A stretch of DNA of 64,000 nt from Tyto alba. Its lineage: Eukaryota > Chordata > Aves > Strigiformes > Tytonidae. Position 1 is the stretch's first letter. Each line of letters starts with the position of its first letter. The stretch is taken from assembly GCF_018691265.1 (NCBI RefSeq), contig NW_024881324.1, forward strand, positions 6,327,730 to 6,391,729, written 5' to 3'. Position numbers and translations under genes: made by a program. Shown piece by piece: positions 1-11,767 of the stretch. A model generated the notes under the pieces. That model had not been told where the DNA came from and made no database searches. It saw only the letters and a list, made by a program, of their open reading frames with translations.

Positions 1-3000
1 TTTCACCTGAAATAGACTTAAGAGAGCATTTGTTTGAAAAGGGGCTGTGTAGTATGAGTTCTGTAATAGTAGTTTCAGCTGAGCTTTGATCCCTAGCTGA
101 AATTCAGCACTGCCAGAGGGATTGGGCAGAAAGACAACATGCCCATTAAATTAAAGACGTCAGGATAAAACTACTTGGTGAAGGTCTTAGGCTGGCTCTT
201 AGATGTGCTGCCTTAAATCACCTCTATGTATTTTAACCCTCTATGCAGTGCAGAGAAATGTTTTGGATCAATGAACTACCTTCTCTTCCAGTTTGCTCGT
301 CATCAAATGATTGTTGACTAAATGAAAATACTCATAGAAATTACAGAAGATAAGGCTGGAAACAAACCTAAGTGGTCACCTAGCCCATACCCACGACCCA
401 AGGCAGCTGGCCTACACTTCAAGCGTTTCTCACAGGTACTTGGTTAGCATGTTCCTAAAGACCATCATTGATTAAAATTCCCCAACCACTACAGCAGATC
501 CAATTCGGTGCTTATCTGAACCCAGCAAGAAAAAGCTATTCTGCCAGCAAGAAAGAATCTATTCTGAATTTCAGATTCTACGCTGAGAAACGTTGGTCTT
601 TCAAGCAGAAGAAAAAATTCAAATCAACTCAGATCTCCACATAAACAACACCAACAGGGTGTGCAGATAATATGTAGATTGTGAAAAGCACCATCTAAGG
701 AACAGCACACTAAAATTTTTTGTCATTTTTTCATGGAAAAATTAGACTTGTGAAGGTTCTTTTTAAAAATATCTATAGATGGCACTGAGCTCCACTCTTA
801 GAAAGGAAATTTCTCTTTTCTTATGTTAAATTTATAGTGGCCTTAGTGAAGTAACTGAAGAAAACATAAGGAAAAAAAGATTAATTAAGAAGGATTTAAC
901 ACCATCTTTTATGACCTCTATTTACAACCAGGGAACATGAGTAACACATTAAATAAAACAGATTAATACCTGAAAAAGAATTATTTGTATGTCTTGCATT
1001 ACAATTAGTTGTTTCAGAGAAATAGGGAGAGCAATTGAGCCAACAAAAGGTGTTTCTGAAAGAGCACCAAATAGTGCACCATATTTTCATGTATTACCTG
1101 AAAACTATTTTACATATAAAATGTTCCTTTTTTTTTGTTAATATGTTTATCTTAAATAAAAAATTCCCCACATATTTCTCAAATTGCCCCTTCTTGGACA
1201 TTGTGATGCAAAGATCCCTTTTGCAAAGTAACTTTCTAAGAGAGTTAAAAGGTGTATTTTCTTTGACTTTATATTTCTTCTTTGGAAATTCTGATCTTTC
1301 ATTAGCATTTCTCATACTTTTTATAGTTTCTCTTTCTGTAATTTTATGAAAGATTTCTCTCCTCGCATCTCTATACCTTTTTTTTTTTTTTATGCAAAAT
1401 TTGCTTCCTCATTCTCTTTTTTCCTTAAATCTCTAATCTCTAGTTCCTCTTCAGGAAACAAGTTTTCCACCACTTTGAATCTCCAGCATATGTAAAAACT
1501 GTGCTTAATAATTATTTCAGTTTCATGCACATCTTCCACGGTTCCTTCCAAGTCCTTGAAGGAAGTTTCCAATACAGAGATCTCAACTGTACCATGATTT
1601 CTTTAATTTCTGTTCCAGTAGAAGATACTTTCTTCCCCCTTCTCCATTTTATTTTGCCTGCAAGTGAAGCACCCTTTCTACCTGAGATCTGAGTTCCTTT
1701 TAAGCTATGCTTTGTTGATTCTTCTTTCTGGCAGGCTATAAAGGAGTGTTTGATATATCCATCTTTCCTATTTCCTAACATCAGAAACAAGGCTGGGTAA
1801 TGTTTAGAGGTCATCTTTTGCTAATGTAACTACAAAATACTTGTGGCTAACTGGGAGACGAGGAACATAAAGCTTCTTCAGTAATATCCAGAAGTACAGT
1901 GCCACAGTAACCTACTGCAAAAAACAAAGGCAAGATGGAGAAAAAAAGAAACAAGTAGACTGACCAAGAAATTGCTTCCTAAGTGAAAATCAGTGGCTCA
2001 CTCCTCATTTGCTCCAAAGATCCCGATGACTTGAATAGCTAGTAGCTTAATGGGCCAACTGTGGGTATTGCCAGGGCCTGGGAGCTGTGGGGATGTGCAC
2101 CAAGATCCTAGACTCACAAAAGGAGATATTGCAAATGGGGGCTGCCAGCAGTTGTTTGCAGGGGGAGCGTTAGATATAGAGAATGTTAGCACATAAACCA
2201 ATGGAAAACAGATAACTGCAAGATGTGCCTATAATTGTTTGAAAAGAATGTCAGTCACAGATGCATTACAGGAACAGGAATTATGAACATAAAATAATCA
2301 TGACTACATAATTAAATAGCCTGTTAAAATTATTTTTTTGTTGCCTTAATTTTCCATCTGATTAAGGCCCTCAGACTTACAGAGCTTTGATTTTGGCAAT
2401 GCATTACAAATCTGTCAGGTAGCCAGCCTTTTATTTTTATCCCTCAGTCCTTTGGCCTCTTCTTCATATATTTCTCATCTTGCAATATTTTTTTTATCTA
2501 GTTACAGAACATATGTAAACAACTAAAATTATTTTTGGAGTACAGAAGCATAACATACTCTATTTCCATTTCTAACAAGAGAACTTATTCTTGCAGATTC
2601 TTATTTTTTTTCAATTATTAAGTTTGGGCAAACATTTGTCTATAAACAGGATATATTTATTAGCTTTTTTACTTTATGCTGCTAAGAAACTGTCAAGATT
2701 CCAAACAGAATTAATAAAAATAAAAATATTAAAATGTTATTAAATTACATTCAGGCTGTTAACACACTGATGACTTGTCAAAAATATTATCTAGTAACAA
2801 GGTACTCAGTACTATCTGCATTGCAAACCCACCTCCAAAATCTCAAAGACTAGTTTACTAGAGTTCTTAAAAACATAGCAGACATGCTAAATTGCTTTAC
2901 TGAATCTCAGAATGCTAAAGTACATCCTTAATGCTTTGTCAACTCCAAGTCTATCTGAATGAAAGGACATCACATCCTTAGTATTTACATCTTGCCTTTT

Positions 3001-4159
3001 TTTCCCTGAGAAACTTAGTAGAACTAATGCTATATCAAAGCTTTGAAATATTTATTCACTGTTATTTCTAATTGTAGTTAGTAACCCATGACATGCTTGT
3101 TTTTTCTGAATGATGATTTTTAATGTTACTGTCAATACTTTTTAATGCCCAGTCCACATATATCCTATGTTAGATTCACTAGAACTAAATCCAAAAATGC
3201 CTTTACTCACGAGTTCATGCTTTCTTGATTTCAACTTTCACCTATATATCCTCTGTTATATATCTTCTAAAACGTTGTTCTATTACCGAATCAGCAATTG
3301 CACATTTGAAACCAAAATAAATCTACAGTAGATTTAAATTTCTGAGTTAATTGGAATTTCCAAATGTATTTGTCCCCCAAAACAGACCTCCTGTAAAATC
3401 GTGCAACTTGGAGACATCATTCCCTTTTGAGTGCCTTTTATGGAAAATTCATGCTGAAGTAAAAAAAAAACCCAAAACCCTGTCAAATACCTGTGCATTT
3501 TAATACTTAATATGCCCACTACAATCAGAAAGTCTGATTGCTTTAACAGCTTTTAACCTGAGCCGCTGACTCCAACACTCCTCCATCCTTCCTGTCCCAA
3601 CTTCTGCAACAGAGCCTAACGTTATAATGTCAAGACCTTATTCTAAACCCATCTACTTAGTCACAGTTTTTCCTTAGAGAATATAATAACTGCTAAGATA
3701 TTCTACATCATTAATACATTAATGGATATACATATTAGGTGTGGTTTTCATACACTGAAAAAGCATGATAAAAAGATATGCTATAAATATCCAGAATGAA
3801 TTCTATCAGTATTTGTCTCCTCCTTAGTTGGCACAAATATACAATGTGTGAATATTTTATGGAGCCTGAAAATTGTCCTTTGTGTGACATTTTGCATTTC
3901 ATCTTTTCCAGTCGAATCTTTCGATTCCAGTTGGTGGCCTACTTCTTGTATTTCTTTGGACCAACTTATCACCCCAGTTATGTGGTCAAAAGGGTAAAAA
4001 AATGCCTACAATTGTTCCTTTAGACACACCATGTTGCTTGTGGTGCTCCCTCTGAACTTGTAAGAAAAAATTGTTGAGGGATACGAAGCAGATGAGAAAG
4101 GGAACAGACAATTGCAGATAATCTCTGATCTTTTGGAGATATTCCAAAGGCATGGCAAT
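1..4159 (-). other. CDKAL1 intron sequence, distal part
   Basis: AT-rich sequence downstream of the last recognised exon in the direction of transcription. It holds only short homopolymers, such as 14 T at 1378-1391. All open frames are about 100 codons or shorter, on both strands, and match nothing I know. I looked for the CDKAL1 C-terminal exon (a hydrophobic tail just before the stop) and did not find it. The intron assignment is inferred from the gene's orientation. Confidence 0.6.
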
Positions 4160-4900
4160 ATTCTGGGTATATCCGAAGCACAAACCCAGGCTGGACAATG
4201 AGTGGATGGAGAGCAGCCCTGCCGAGAAGGACTTGGGGTGTATTAGTGGGTGAAAAACTGATCATGACCCACCAATGTGCGCTCACAGCCCAGAACCCAC
4301 CCGTGCCCTGGGCTGCAGCCAGAGCGGGGGGGCAGCAGGGTCAGGGAGGGGATTCTCCCCCTCTGCTCCGCTCTGGGGAGACCCCCCTGCAGTGCTGGGG
4401 CCAGCTCGGGGGCCCCCAACAGCAGAAGGACACGGAGCTGCTCGAGCGGGGCCAGAGGAGGCCACGAAGATGCTGGGGGGGCTGGAGCAGCTCCCCTGGG
4501 AGGCCGGGCTGAGAGAGTTGGGGGGGTTCAGCCTGGAGAAGAGAAGGCTCCGGGGAGCCCTTCGAGCGGCCTCCCAGGGCTTAAAGGGGGGACAGGAGAG
4601 GGGGGGGGGACTCTTTGTCAGGGGGTGTGGGGATAGGACGAGTGGTAAGGATTTTAAACTGAAAGAAAGTAGATTTAGATTAGATATAAGGAAGAAATTC
4701 TCTCCTGTGCGGGGGGTGAGGCGCTGGCCCAGGGTGCCCAGAGCAGCTGTGGCTGCCCCCTCCCTGGAAGGGTTCAGGGCCAGGTTGGACGGGGCTGGGA
4801 GCCCCCTGGGCTGGGGGAAGGGGGCCCTGCCCGGGGCAGGGGGGTGGGACTGGGTGATCTGTAAGGTCCCTTCCAACCCAAACCAGTCTATGACTCTATT
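4160..4900 (+). mobile_element. CR1 LINE, 5'-truncated 3' end, young GC-rich copy A
   Basis: This is the 3' part of a CR1 non-LTR retrotransposon, inserted antisense to CDKAL1. The remnant of the reverse-transcriptase C-terminus is visible. From about 4340 one frame reads ...QQQKDTELLERGQRRP. The next frame then continues with LRELGGFSLEKRRLRG, FRLDIRKKFS and PSLEGFRARLDGA, matching the usual CR1 end (LFSLEKRRLRGDL, FRLDIRKNFF, PSLEVFKKRLD). The element ends with GGTCCCTTCCAACCCAAACC and then TCTATGACTCTAT, the avian CR1 terminus. It is GC-rich and G-run-rich in an AT-rich intron. The reading frame is broken by a one-base shift near 4460-4470, so the element is dead. The 5' boundary is blurred: CR1-like sequence seems to begin around 4150-4180. 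A 244-codon open frame at 4275-5009 is this relic and not a host gene. Confidence 0.93.
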
Positions 4901-7895
4901 TGTCATCACAGAACTTATAGAAGTTTCTTCTTGCCTAGGATGGGTTTGTGGCTTGCTTTGGGATCCTCACATTATGGTGCTCTCAATTTTTATAACTTTA
5001 TTTTTTTAGCCATATGATTATTTTCCTTAAAAACTGTACAGTTTTGAAAGTGTTCACTCTTTCTGTGAACACTCCTCTTTAGAGAGAAGTACAGCTGTGA
5101 TGTATCTTGAAACATCTTTTATTGTGTCCTGTGCAAGTGAATGAAAATACTGTTAATGATAGCAAGTGATGCCTAAGATGCACTACAAAAATCGCGTCTT
5201 TTTAACAGCTGCAGACTGTCTACAACCACGTTACAGCTCTGACTAAGAAATCCCTCTTCATCATAGGACTTGTGCAACAAGCTGAACTGTAAGGTGTATG
5301 CTGCTGGCCCAGTAATATACACGGGAAGAGCCAAGAGCTTTGTTGAATGCGAATGGACTGAAGCATGTGAGAGTTTTACTGCAGTACAGCCTATTATCAT
5401 ATTCTTTTCATATACATTACCCCAAACTACATTTAAATTCATGTTCTTCTCTGAACTAGCTCTCATCACACACCAGCAAACATAAAGGAGTTGAGAGGAA
5501 GTCATAGCACTGACAGGGTGAGACCAGAGGCCCACTAGAAATTTCCTGGGCACTTCAGCTAGCATGACAGCTACAGGGTGATGGTTGCTGACTAAAAGAG
5601 CTTCTGCCTAGAGGTCATCAGTGCTGAGCAAGAGACCTGCCTGGTCTTAAAAGAGCCAGATAGCAGCTGGTTACCTATTCTTTCAAGCCAGGGAAGGTAA
5701 TGCAAGCCCTAATTCTTGCTCATTTGTGAACACAGTGGAAAGGAAAAAGTGAAAGAGCCACATGTATTCTATTTTTTTTCTTTTATAACCTATTTTAGGT
5801 AACTCTTCCTTCTCTCCAACATATCGTTTGATTGCTTGACTTAACAGAAAAAATTATCCAAGGTTTTAGTTCTGCGTGCTGCCCTTTTGAAAACCTGGTG
5901 GAGACACTTGGAATCTTGTTGAAGATTCAAGGTATTTGGCCACTTTTGAGGAAGTACCTGAATACGTACATTCTGTGTTGTCTCCTCCTTCTCTCCATAA
6001 CCTGCCATCTGTGCACATAACAAGCTACATAAAGGGTCATATTACATATGCTGTCCCTTTTATACTGCGCATAAGCATCTTAAGTTAGAATTATGTGTCT
6101 TGAGCACACCTAGAAGGAAATGTTTCCCAGCAGTCCAACCATACAGAACAACATAAAGAGCATCTTTTACCCAGCCAAAAACCCACAGTGACTTTTGTGA
6201 CAAGCTGACTTTTTTTCCTGGGAACCTAAAGGAAATTTCTGATTTGCCACTTACATATGATTTGTCAGGAGGAACTTCCCACTACTAGTTTCAGTTCATG
6301 TTCAACATATTATACACTTGCCAAGTGTGATTAAAAGCTTTCAGCTGTAGCTTCCACGTACAAAAGATGTCCCATTTACTGAAGTATTGAGATTTTAGTC
6401 TCTTACAGAAAGCAAAAGTTTCTAACATGTCCAGTGGACCAAATATAAATAAGATACTCCCTTGAAGGAGCACTGGCATCCACAGAAGTCATGAAAAGCA
6501 ATTTGCCTTATCATTCACTTGCTGTAGCCATTTACTTGGGCATTCCAGGTACTTGTTCTTACCTACTAAAAGGGTGGGAGCAGATCTATACATCCCAGTA
6601 ATTTCTTATGGACGTTTTCAGTATCCTCGATTTTAATAATTTTCTCTCTCATTTTTAACATCCAAAATTTCAGTCATCAGTCTGCTTGCTTGTACCCATG
6701 CTACAAGCTTCTGGCAGCACATACTCAGTTTAATGACAGGCTTGGTTCTGTTCCACCAGATTATATAAAAAAAAAAATGTTCTGGTGAAAAAAATCAGCT
6801 GTATTTAAATAGCTACATAGTCCAACCAGACAATTTGAGGGTTTTGGCTGTTTTTTCCTTCTTACAGACTCTTATCAGGCCAACATACACAGGCACGCAG
6901 ACAGTATTCAAAGGAGAGTTTAGAAATGTGTTTGTTCTTAAGCTTCATGATCTGCCAAACACATTACAGTAGGTGCATTATTGTTGCTTGATGTTTCCAT
7001 AGCCTGGCTTATTTAGGAGAGCAAGGAGCTTAGCTTAACACCAGTCACGTAAGGTATGCATTTATTATTTCTTTTAAATATGACTACTTAGAACTTTAAG
7101 AAGGAGGCATATATACTTTAATACTTGTCAACAATTTACTGTAAAAGCAGCAAGGTGGCTGATAAACTGCCAGTTATCCTTCTTCCATGTGCTAAATTAT
7201 TGCTACATATTTTTGGAGATCCTAACAACAGTGCTGGAGAAAGGACATCAAATGATGCTTAGAAATGCGATACACATTTTCATTTCACACTCCATCAGTT
7301 TTTACAACTAGAGCTCCATGAAACGTATGAGAATACTTGGCTAACAGCCATATCTACTGAGGTGTAAAATAAGGATCAGATCTCTTTTAAAAAGAGTTTC
7401 ATTTTCTTTACATGACTAAATCAGATGTTGACCTTTTCCCAAAATATACTGTAAATATTCCGTACCTCTACCCATCAATTAATTTTGAATATCTTAATCC
7501 AATTTTAAAAGACATGTAATCAACACACATTTTTTTAAAACAGCTTTGTAAAGCAAAATACACTGATTCATCCTTCCACGAAACTAGAACTGAAATACAC
7601 TGGATTATATAATCACTGGTGTTAAATCTTTTCAACTCTAGTATGTTCCTTCCTCATCTTGCACACTGAACAAGAAACAAGTGTATTATTGCCTTTATAG
7701 TCAGCAAAGTAAAGCTATGGACATCAGCAAAAACATCTTTTAAATTCAGATTTCAATCTGTCAGGAAAGATTAAAGCTTCATGCATATAAAAGAGGGGAA
7801 GTATAAAATGATAACAGATACATAGCATGAAATCATTATGCTTGAACAGCTGCTGTTTTACCAGTGTAGTAAAGCGGAAAATGTCTTTTACTCAC
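4901..7895 (-). other. CDKAL1 intron sequence proximal to the second TRAM exon
   Basis: AT-rich intron between CR1 copy A and the exon at 7896-8060, beginning with that exon's donor. It contains one perfect 9-bp inverted repeat at 5049-5073. No coding sequence or other repeat was recognised. The 130-codon minus-strand frame at 5173-5565 resembles nothing known and is probably chance. Confidence 0.65.
5049..5073. repeat. Perfect inverted repeat, 9-bp arms with 7-nt loop
   Basis: Arms AGTGTTCAC and GTGAACACT flank the loop TCTTTCT. It lies about 150 bp beyond the 3' end of CR1 copy A. It resembles a widely spaced hormone-receptor half-site pair, but function is unknown. Confidence 0.7.
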
Positions 7896-8060
7896 CTCCG
7901 TTAAACCAGAAACTTCTCCTTTTGCTAACGGTCTGGCGATGGATGCAGTGTAAACTCTGGCATCTGACAGTGGTTTCCCCTTCATGAAATGTTTCCCAGC
8001 TTCATAAATATTCACTTCTACCATCTTACCCATTAAAAGAGGATCCTTTGGCACAAGAAC
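7896..8060 (-). CDS. CDKAL1: CDKAL1 internal coding exon, second half of TRAM domain (partial gene)
   Basis: This exon encodes 55 residues starting [20 protein letters not shown], including [16 protein letters not shown] and ending KGEVSGLTE. It continues directly from the exon at 8892-8975 and matches the remembered CDKAL1 segment VLVPKNPAFMGKMVEVDIYE through GEVSGLTK. The valine-rich strands and the conserved GKMVEV and KGEV motifs are the TRAM beta-barrel part that contacts tRNA. The minus-strand acceptor ends TTTGAAAG and the donor is GAG|GTGAGT, a near-consensus site. Length is 165 nt, phase 0 at both ends. A chance open frame extends a few codons past the donor (to 7836) and is not coding. 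The C-terminal exon with the hydrophobic membrane tail should follow at lower coordinates, but no such sequence was recognised in 1-7895. Confidence 0.95.
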
Positions 8061-8891
8061 CTTTCAAATAAAGACAAAGACATAGTTATTAAATACCACA
8101 AAGAACATCACTGTTTCCAGCTTCCACTCAGAAAACAGATTTTTGATAAACATCACAGCAAATCATAAAACTTCAAAATAACTAAAGGTAGAAAAAGCAA
8201 ACTGTAGACAGCTCAGTGCAAGAAAATGGAGAACAAGCCAAAGGCAGAACCAGAATGAAATCACGATGATGCAGAAAAGCCAATTTTATTGGTTTTCAGC
8301 AAGTCATCTGCTTTTAAGCAAAAATAATAATTTTGTGGAATAGATGCTGTACTTCCTTCCTAGCTCAATGATGTTTCTGTGTGGAAAGAATTTGTGTATA
8401 GAAAGTACATAGAAGGAAATACAATATATCGGGCTGAAGTGTTAATCTAAAGAAGTTTTTGAACTTCTGAATTGTTTGAAATTATTTTTTTTTTGTGAAC
8501 TGCATTGCCTGAAAACATTTTCTGAAAGATGCATGGAAATTATGAAGATTCAACTATTCAGAAAACAATACTTTGGAGACACATAAATTAAAAATACTGC
8601 AATAATTAACAGCTTCTTAAACCATTCAAATACTGTTATTTGGATATATAGCACGTATCCTCCTCATGCTGTATACTCAAAGAGTTACTGTGTATTTCTT
8701 AAGATAATTTCAGGTAAATTGTATTTATAAGACAGACATAAAGTATCTCATAAACAGGTCTTGATGGTCATACCTCTCCTGGAAAATGTTTCTTATTTAT
8801 TTGTTTTTTACACTGTGGCACACTGTATTGCTGAGATTATCAGAAAGCAAAGATAAAACAAAAAGATGTTATGCTTGTTATTTAACTGTAC
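8061..8891 (-). other. CDKAL1: Short CDKAL1 intron between the two TRAM exons
   Basis: This 831-bp phase-0 intron runs on the minus strand from GTACAG (next to 8892) to TTTGAAAG (next to 8061). It is AT-rich with a short T run near 8485-8494. I see no repeat or other gene in it. It is far shorter than the introns on either side. Confidence 0.9.
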
Positions 8892-8975
8892 CTGCTCATA
8901 GAAAGGATTATGAGCAACGTAGTAATTGGAATCAAAGGATTCTTCTGTTACTAGAACTCTCTGCCTCTCACCAAC
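8892..8975 (-). CDS. CDKAL1: CDKAL1 internal coding exon, first half of TRAM domain (partial gene)
   Basis: This exon encodes 28 residues starting [15 protein letters not shown] and ending HNPFYEQ. I recognise it as the start of the TRAM domain of CDKAL1, close to the human protein as I remember it ([15 protein letters not shown]...). CDKAL1 is a tail-anchored ER radical-SAM enzyme that methylthiolates t6A at position 37 of tRNA-Lys(UUU); TRAM is its RNA-binding domain. On the minus strand the exon is preceded by a pyrimidine-rich acceptor ending TTTTCCAG and followed by donor CAG|GTACAG. It is 84 nt, phase 0 at both ends. The open frame runs on into the downstream intron (8808-8891), but the similarity stops exactly at the donor. 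The preceding exon, expected to end near a YDHK-type motif, was not found up to 64000. Identity rests on remembered family sequence, but the match is strong and continues in the next exon. Confidence 0.94.
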
Positions 8976-9540
8976 CTGGAAAATAAAAGATGAGAGATGA
9001 CTCAAAAATCAGAAATAATGCATTACACTCAGAAGAGAGCTGCAATTACCAACACTCTTAGCAGAAATCATCAAATTCAGAGGAAATTCCATGTCAGCAA
9101 GAAAGCTGGGCAGAGAAAGCCCTAGTTCAAACCGTCTAAAACTGACAGGGTTAAAAGTCAGAATTGAGGGCTAAAACTGTGGTACTGCAATGGCTTAACA
9201 TGAAATTCCAGTTCAGAAATATAAACTGATTTTTAGTTATTAACACTATAACAAATAAAAATGTCAGATGTGCACAGAGTCTATTATGGCTTCATCCAGC
9301 TAATGAAGAAACCCCCCTTCAACATGAAATTCTGCAGTCAATCACAAAAAGGGTAACACCATGTCCCGTGTTGTCCCCCCTCCGCCCTATGACAAATAAA
9401 ACAATTAGCAGCACCTGAGAGACATGGAACTGTAGCATACTGCACAATTTCTAGATGCCATCAACTTAATCTATTTGCCTTATTGTTTGTTTTAAAGCCA
9501 CACTTGTTATTTACAGTGATGAGGCATATCTTTATCCCTT

Positions 9541-9558
9541 CTTGGTGATTTCACCAAG
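9541..9558. repeat. Perfect inverted repeat, 8-bp arms
   Basis: Arms CTTGGTGA and TCACCAAG are separated by two T residues. It is a near-continuous palindrome within the intron, possibly a dyad binding site. No function is assigned. Confidence 0.7.
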
Positions 9559-9676
9559 TAGTACTCATGAAGGCACACTGATTTCCATGACAGTGGAGTC
9601 AACACTGAATATCAGAAAGACTCAGTGAAGAGGAGTTTTGAACAACCCACAGACACAGTGATATTAAAGGCCAAAT

Positions 9677-9704
9677 AAACACTGGGCTAAAAATCCCAGT
9701 GTTT
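9677..9704. repeat. Perfect inverted repeat, 10-bp arms with 8-nt loop
   Basis: Arms AAACACTGGG and CCCAGTGTTT flank the loop CTAAAAAT. It could fold as a short hairpin in the intronic RNA. It is too short for a typical pre-miRNA. Confidence 0.75.
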
Positions 9705-10392
9705 CAATTATACCACTCAACTTCCAAGCACACTAACACAGTTTAAAGGAAGCACCAGTTTTATAATTAATTAAATGGAAGGCCCCAAGACAAATCAGCT
9801 GCATAATGTGCCAAGTAGATATGAAACAAAATCTGACCTTCCCCAAAGTTCAAAATCCCCGACACAACACCTTTTCATTTTGTCCAATATTGAGTTGTAT
9901 AATGAAGTTTACAGCCTAGTTTCTGCAAGCATTGGAGGACATTTAGCTCACATTTCTAGTCTGAGCTCATCTCCATTTTTTTTCGTCTAAATGTGCCCTG
10001 GATTATTTCCAAACTATTTGACAAATGCATTCTGCAAATTACAACTGTCTAGCAAGTTAAATTTACTCACTGATTTTATTGCTATTTTGAGAATCAAAAA
10101 GGTTTCACATTTTACTCCAAACTTCTAATATCTATGAGCAAATCTGAATTCGAGACACTTTCCCCTCCCTAAAAGACTTCCACCACATCCTAGTGGCAGC
10201 TGTTATGTAGAAGTTTTAAGGCCTCCATCATAAGGTCCGTGTGAATTAGTAAGAAGATGCAGATCAGATAATACTGTTTCAGTTTTTTAGGGTACAAGCA
10301 GTAAAACGTAAGATTAAGACTTTCTCTAACAGTCAATGGCAGAAAAAAGAACATGAGGAAATTAGAACAGCAATATCACATCTACATTACAG

Positions 10393-10428
<36 letters not shown>

Positions 10429-10472
10429 TACACACTCTCTCTATGCATATACATACACACACACACACACAC
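10393..10472. repeat. Compound microsatellite (TA)n-(CA)n
   Basis: An uninterrupted (TA)14 tract at 10393-10420 runs into CACACACATACACAC, then a CT-rich interruption, then a second CA-rich tract at about 10451-10472. It is probably polymorphic in length. Confidence 0.95.
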
Positions 10473-11751
10473 GATACATCTATAACTCTCCACTCGCCAA
10501 ACAGTAAGACTTCATGGAGTAACTCCTGCCTTCCCTCTCCTGCGCATGTACCTGGAGTATTCTCAAAGTAAACCCCGGGGAGCAGAGCAGACAGTGAGCA
10601 CTTAGCTCATGTCCCCAAACACAGTGAGAGTTAATCCCCCAGGACCCCAAGAGTGAGGCACACAGCAGAAGGGGCACAAGCCCCAAGTTACAGACCCAGT
10701 AACAGAATCCTAATAGTAGAAAATATGTATATTTTTGTATACTTTTAAGAGGTGTTCAAAAATTATTTATAACACATTTGCATTTTCTGTTCATATTTCT
10801 CCGGGAAGCCTACAATTACAAAAAAACAACAGATACAGCATACTCAAATTTTAGTAACCAAATCCAGTGTAACTGTTTAAACATTCCTCTAAACAGTAAG
10901 GTGTGTTCTTCTTTCAAGAAAATGGTTATTCAACTAAATTCCCAGAGGAGTTCTGCAAGTACATGTCAAGAAGGCACTGGAGATCACAACATAAGTAATA
11001 AGATTACAGGGAACATTTTCCCTGAATGGAGAGGTTTTGTTGTTTCTATAATATTTGAGACCATAAGAAAATCACAGCCCAGTGTCTGCTGTAGCACTAT
11101 GGTACTAGCATCTCAGATCTCATGCAATATGATGAAAAAGAGGAGCACAAAATGTTAGATAAGCAACATTCACCCTTGGGAAAACATCCTATCATGGAAA
11201 AGCACCAAGGCCAATCATCCGGTCACGTCCCCACATTGCATTCAGTATTTATCGATACCACAACTTAGCAAAACCATCTCAAAGCAATACTGAGCCTGTA
11301 ATTCATTTGTCTTGCGGTTCCCTGGTTCTCTCTGTTTATAATGTTCTGCCTTCATTATCTCTACAAATCCTGTCAGTGCGGTAGTCTAATGTGTTATCTT
11401 CATACTCTCAGATGACAGAATGGCAAGTATGATATGCAAAAAATAATAAGAATAATAAAAAAAAATCAGAGGGAAGAAGAAAAGAACACCTGTGTTTGAT
11501 CACGTGATACAAGCAGTGGTTTCTTCAGAGATACATTGCCAGTTTTTCTTATCTTGCTTCCATGAGTAGGAAGAGCTCAGGCCTCCATGTCTCAGAGGGC
11601 CAGACAGAGCTTCTGGGCTCAGAACTTCCCAGGAATGGGAGGAAATCAGGAAGACTAAATTCATCACATACCGTCAAAACTGTGGCATTAAAATTGAGTG
11701 CCAGAAGTGCAGAGGAGCCGAACAGCCTATACTAGTAGCATACAATACATG

Positions 11752-11767
11752 CACACACACACACACA
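11752..11767. repeat. Short (CA)n microsatellite
   Basis: About eight CA units, followed by a degenerate TACACTCACA extension. Confidence 0.9.

Noticed and set aside
4275..5009. 244-codon plus-strand open frame
   Set aside because: It is the remnant reverse-transcriptase and 3' region of a CR1 element that happens to lack stops because it is GC-rich. It runs past the element into intron.
1..7895. CDKAL1 last exon with hydrophobic C-terminal tail
   Set aside because: Looked for on the minus strand, but no reading with a hydrophobic stretch near a stop and a fitting acceptor was recognised. It probably lies outside the window.
7836..8054. Continuous 72-codon reading through the second TRAM exon into flanking sequence
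   Set aside because: The first part is the real exon, but residues after SGLTE follow a GTGAGT donor and do not resemble the protein, so the exon was ended at 7896.
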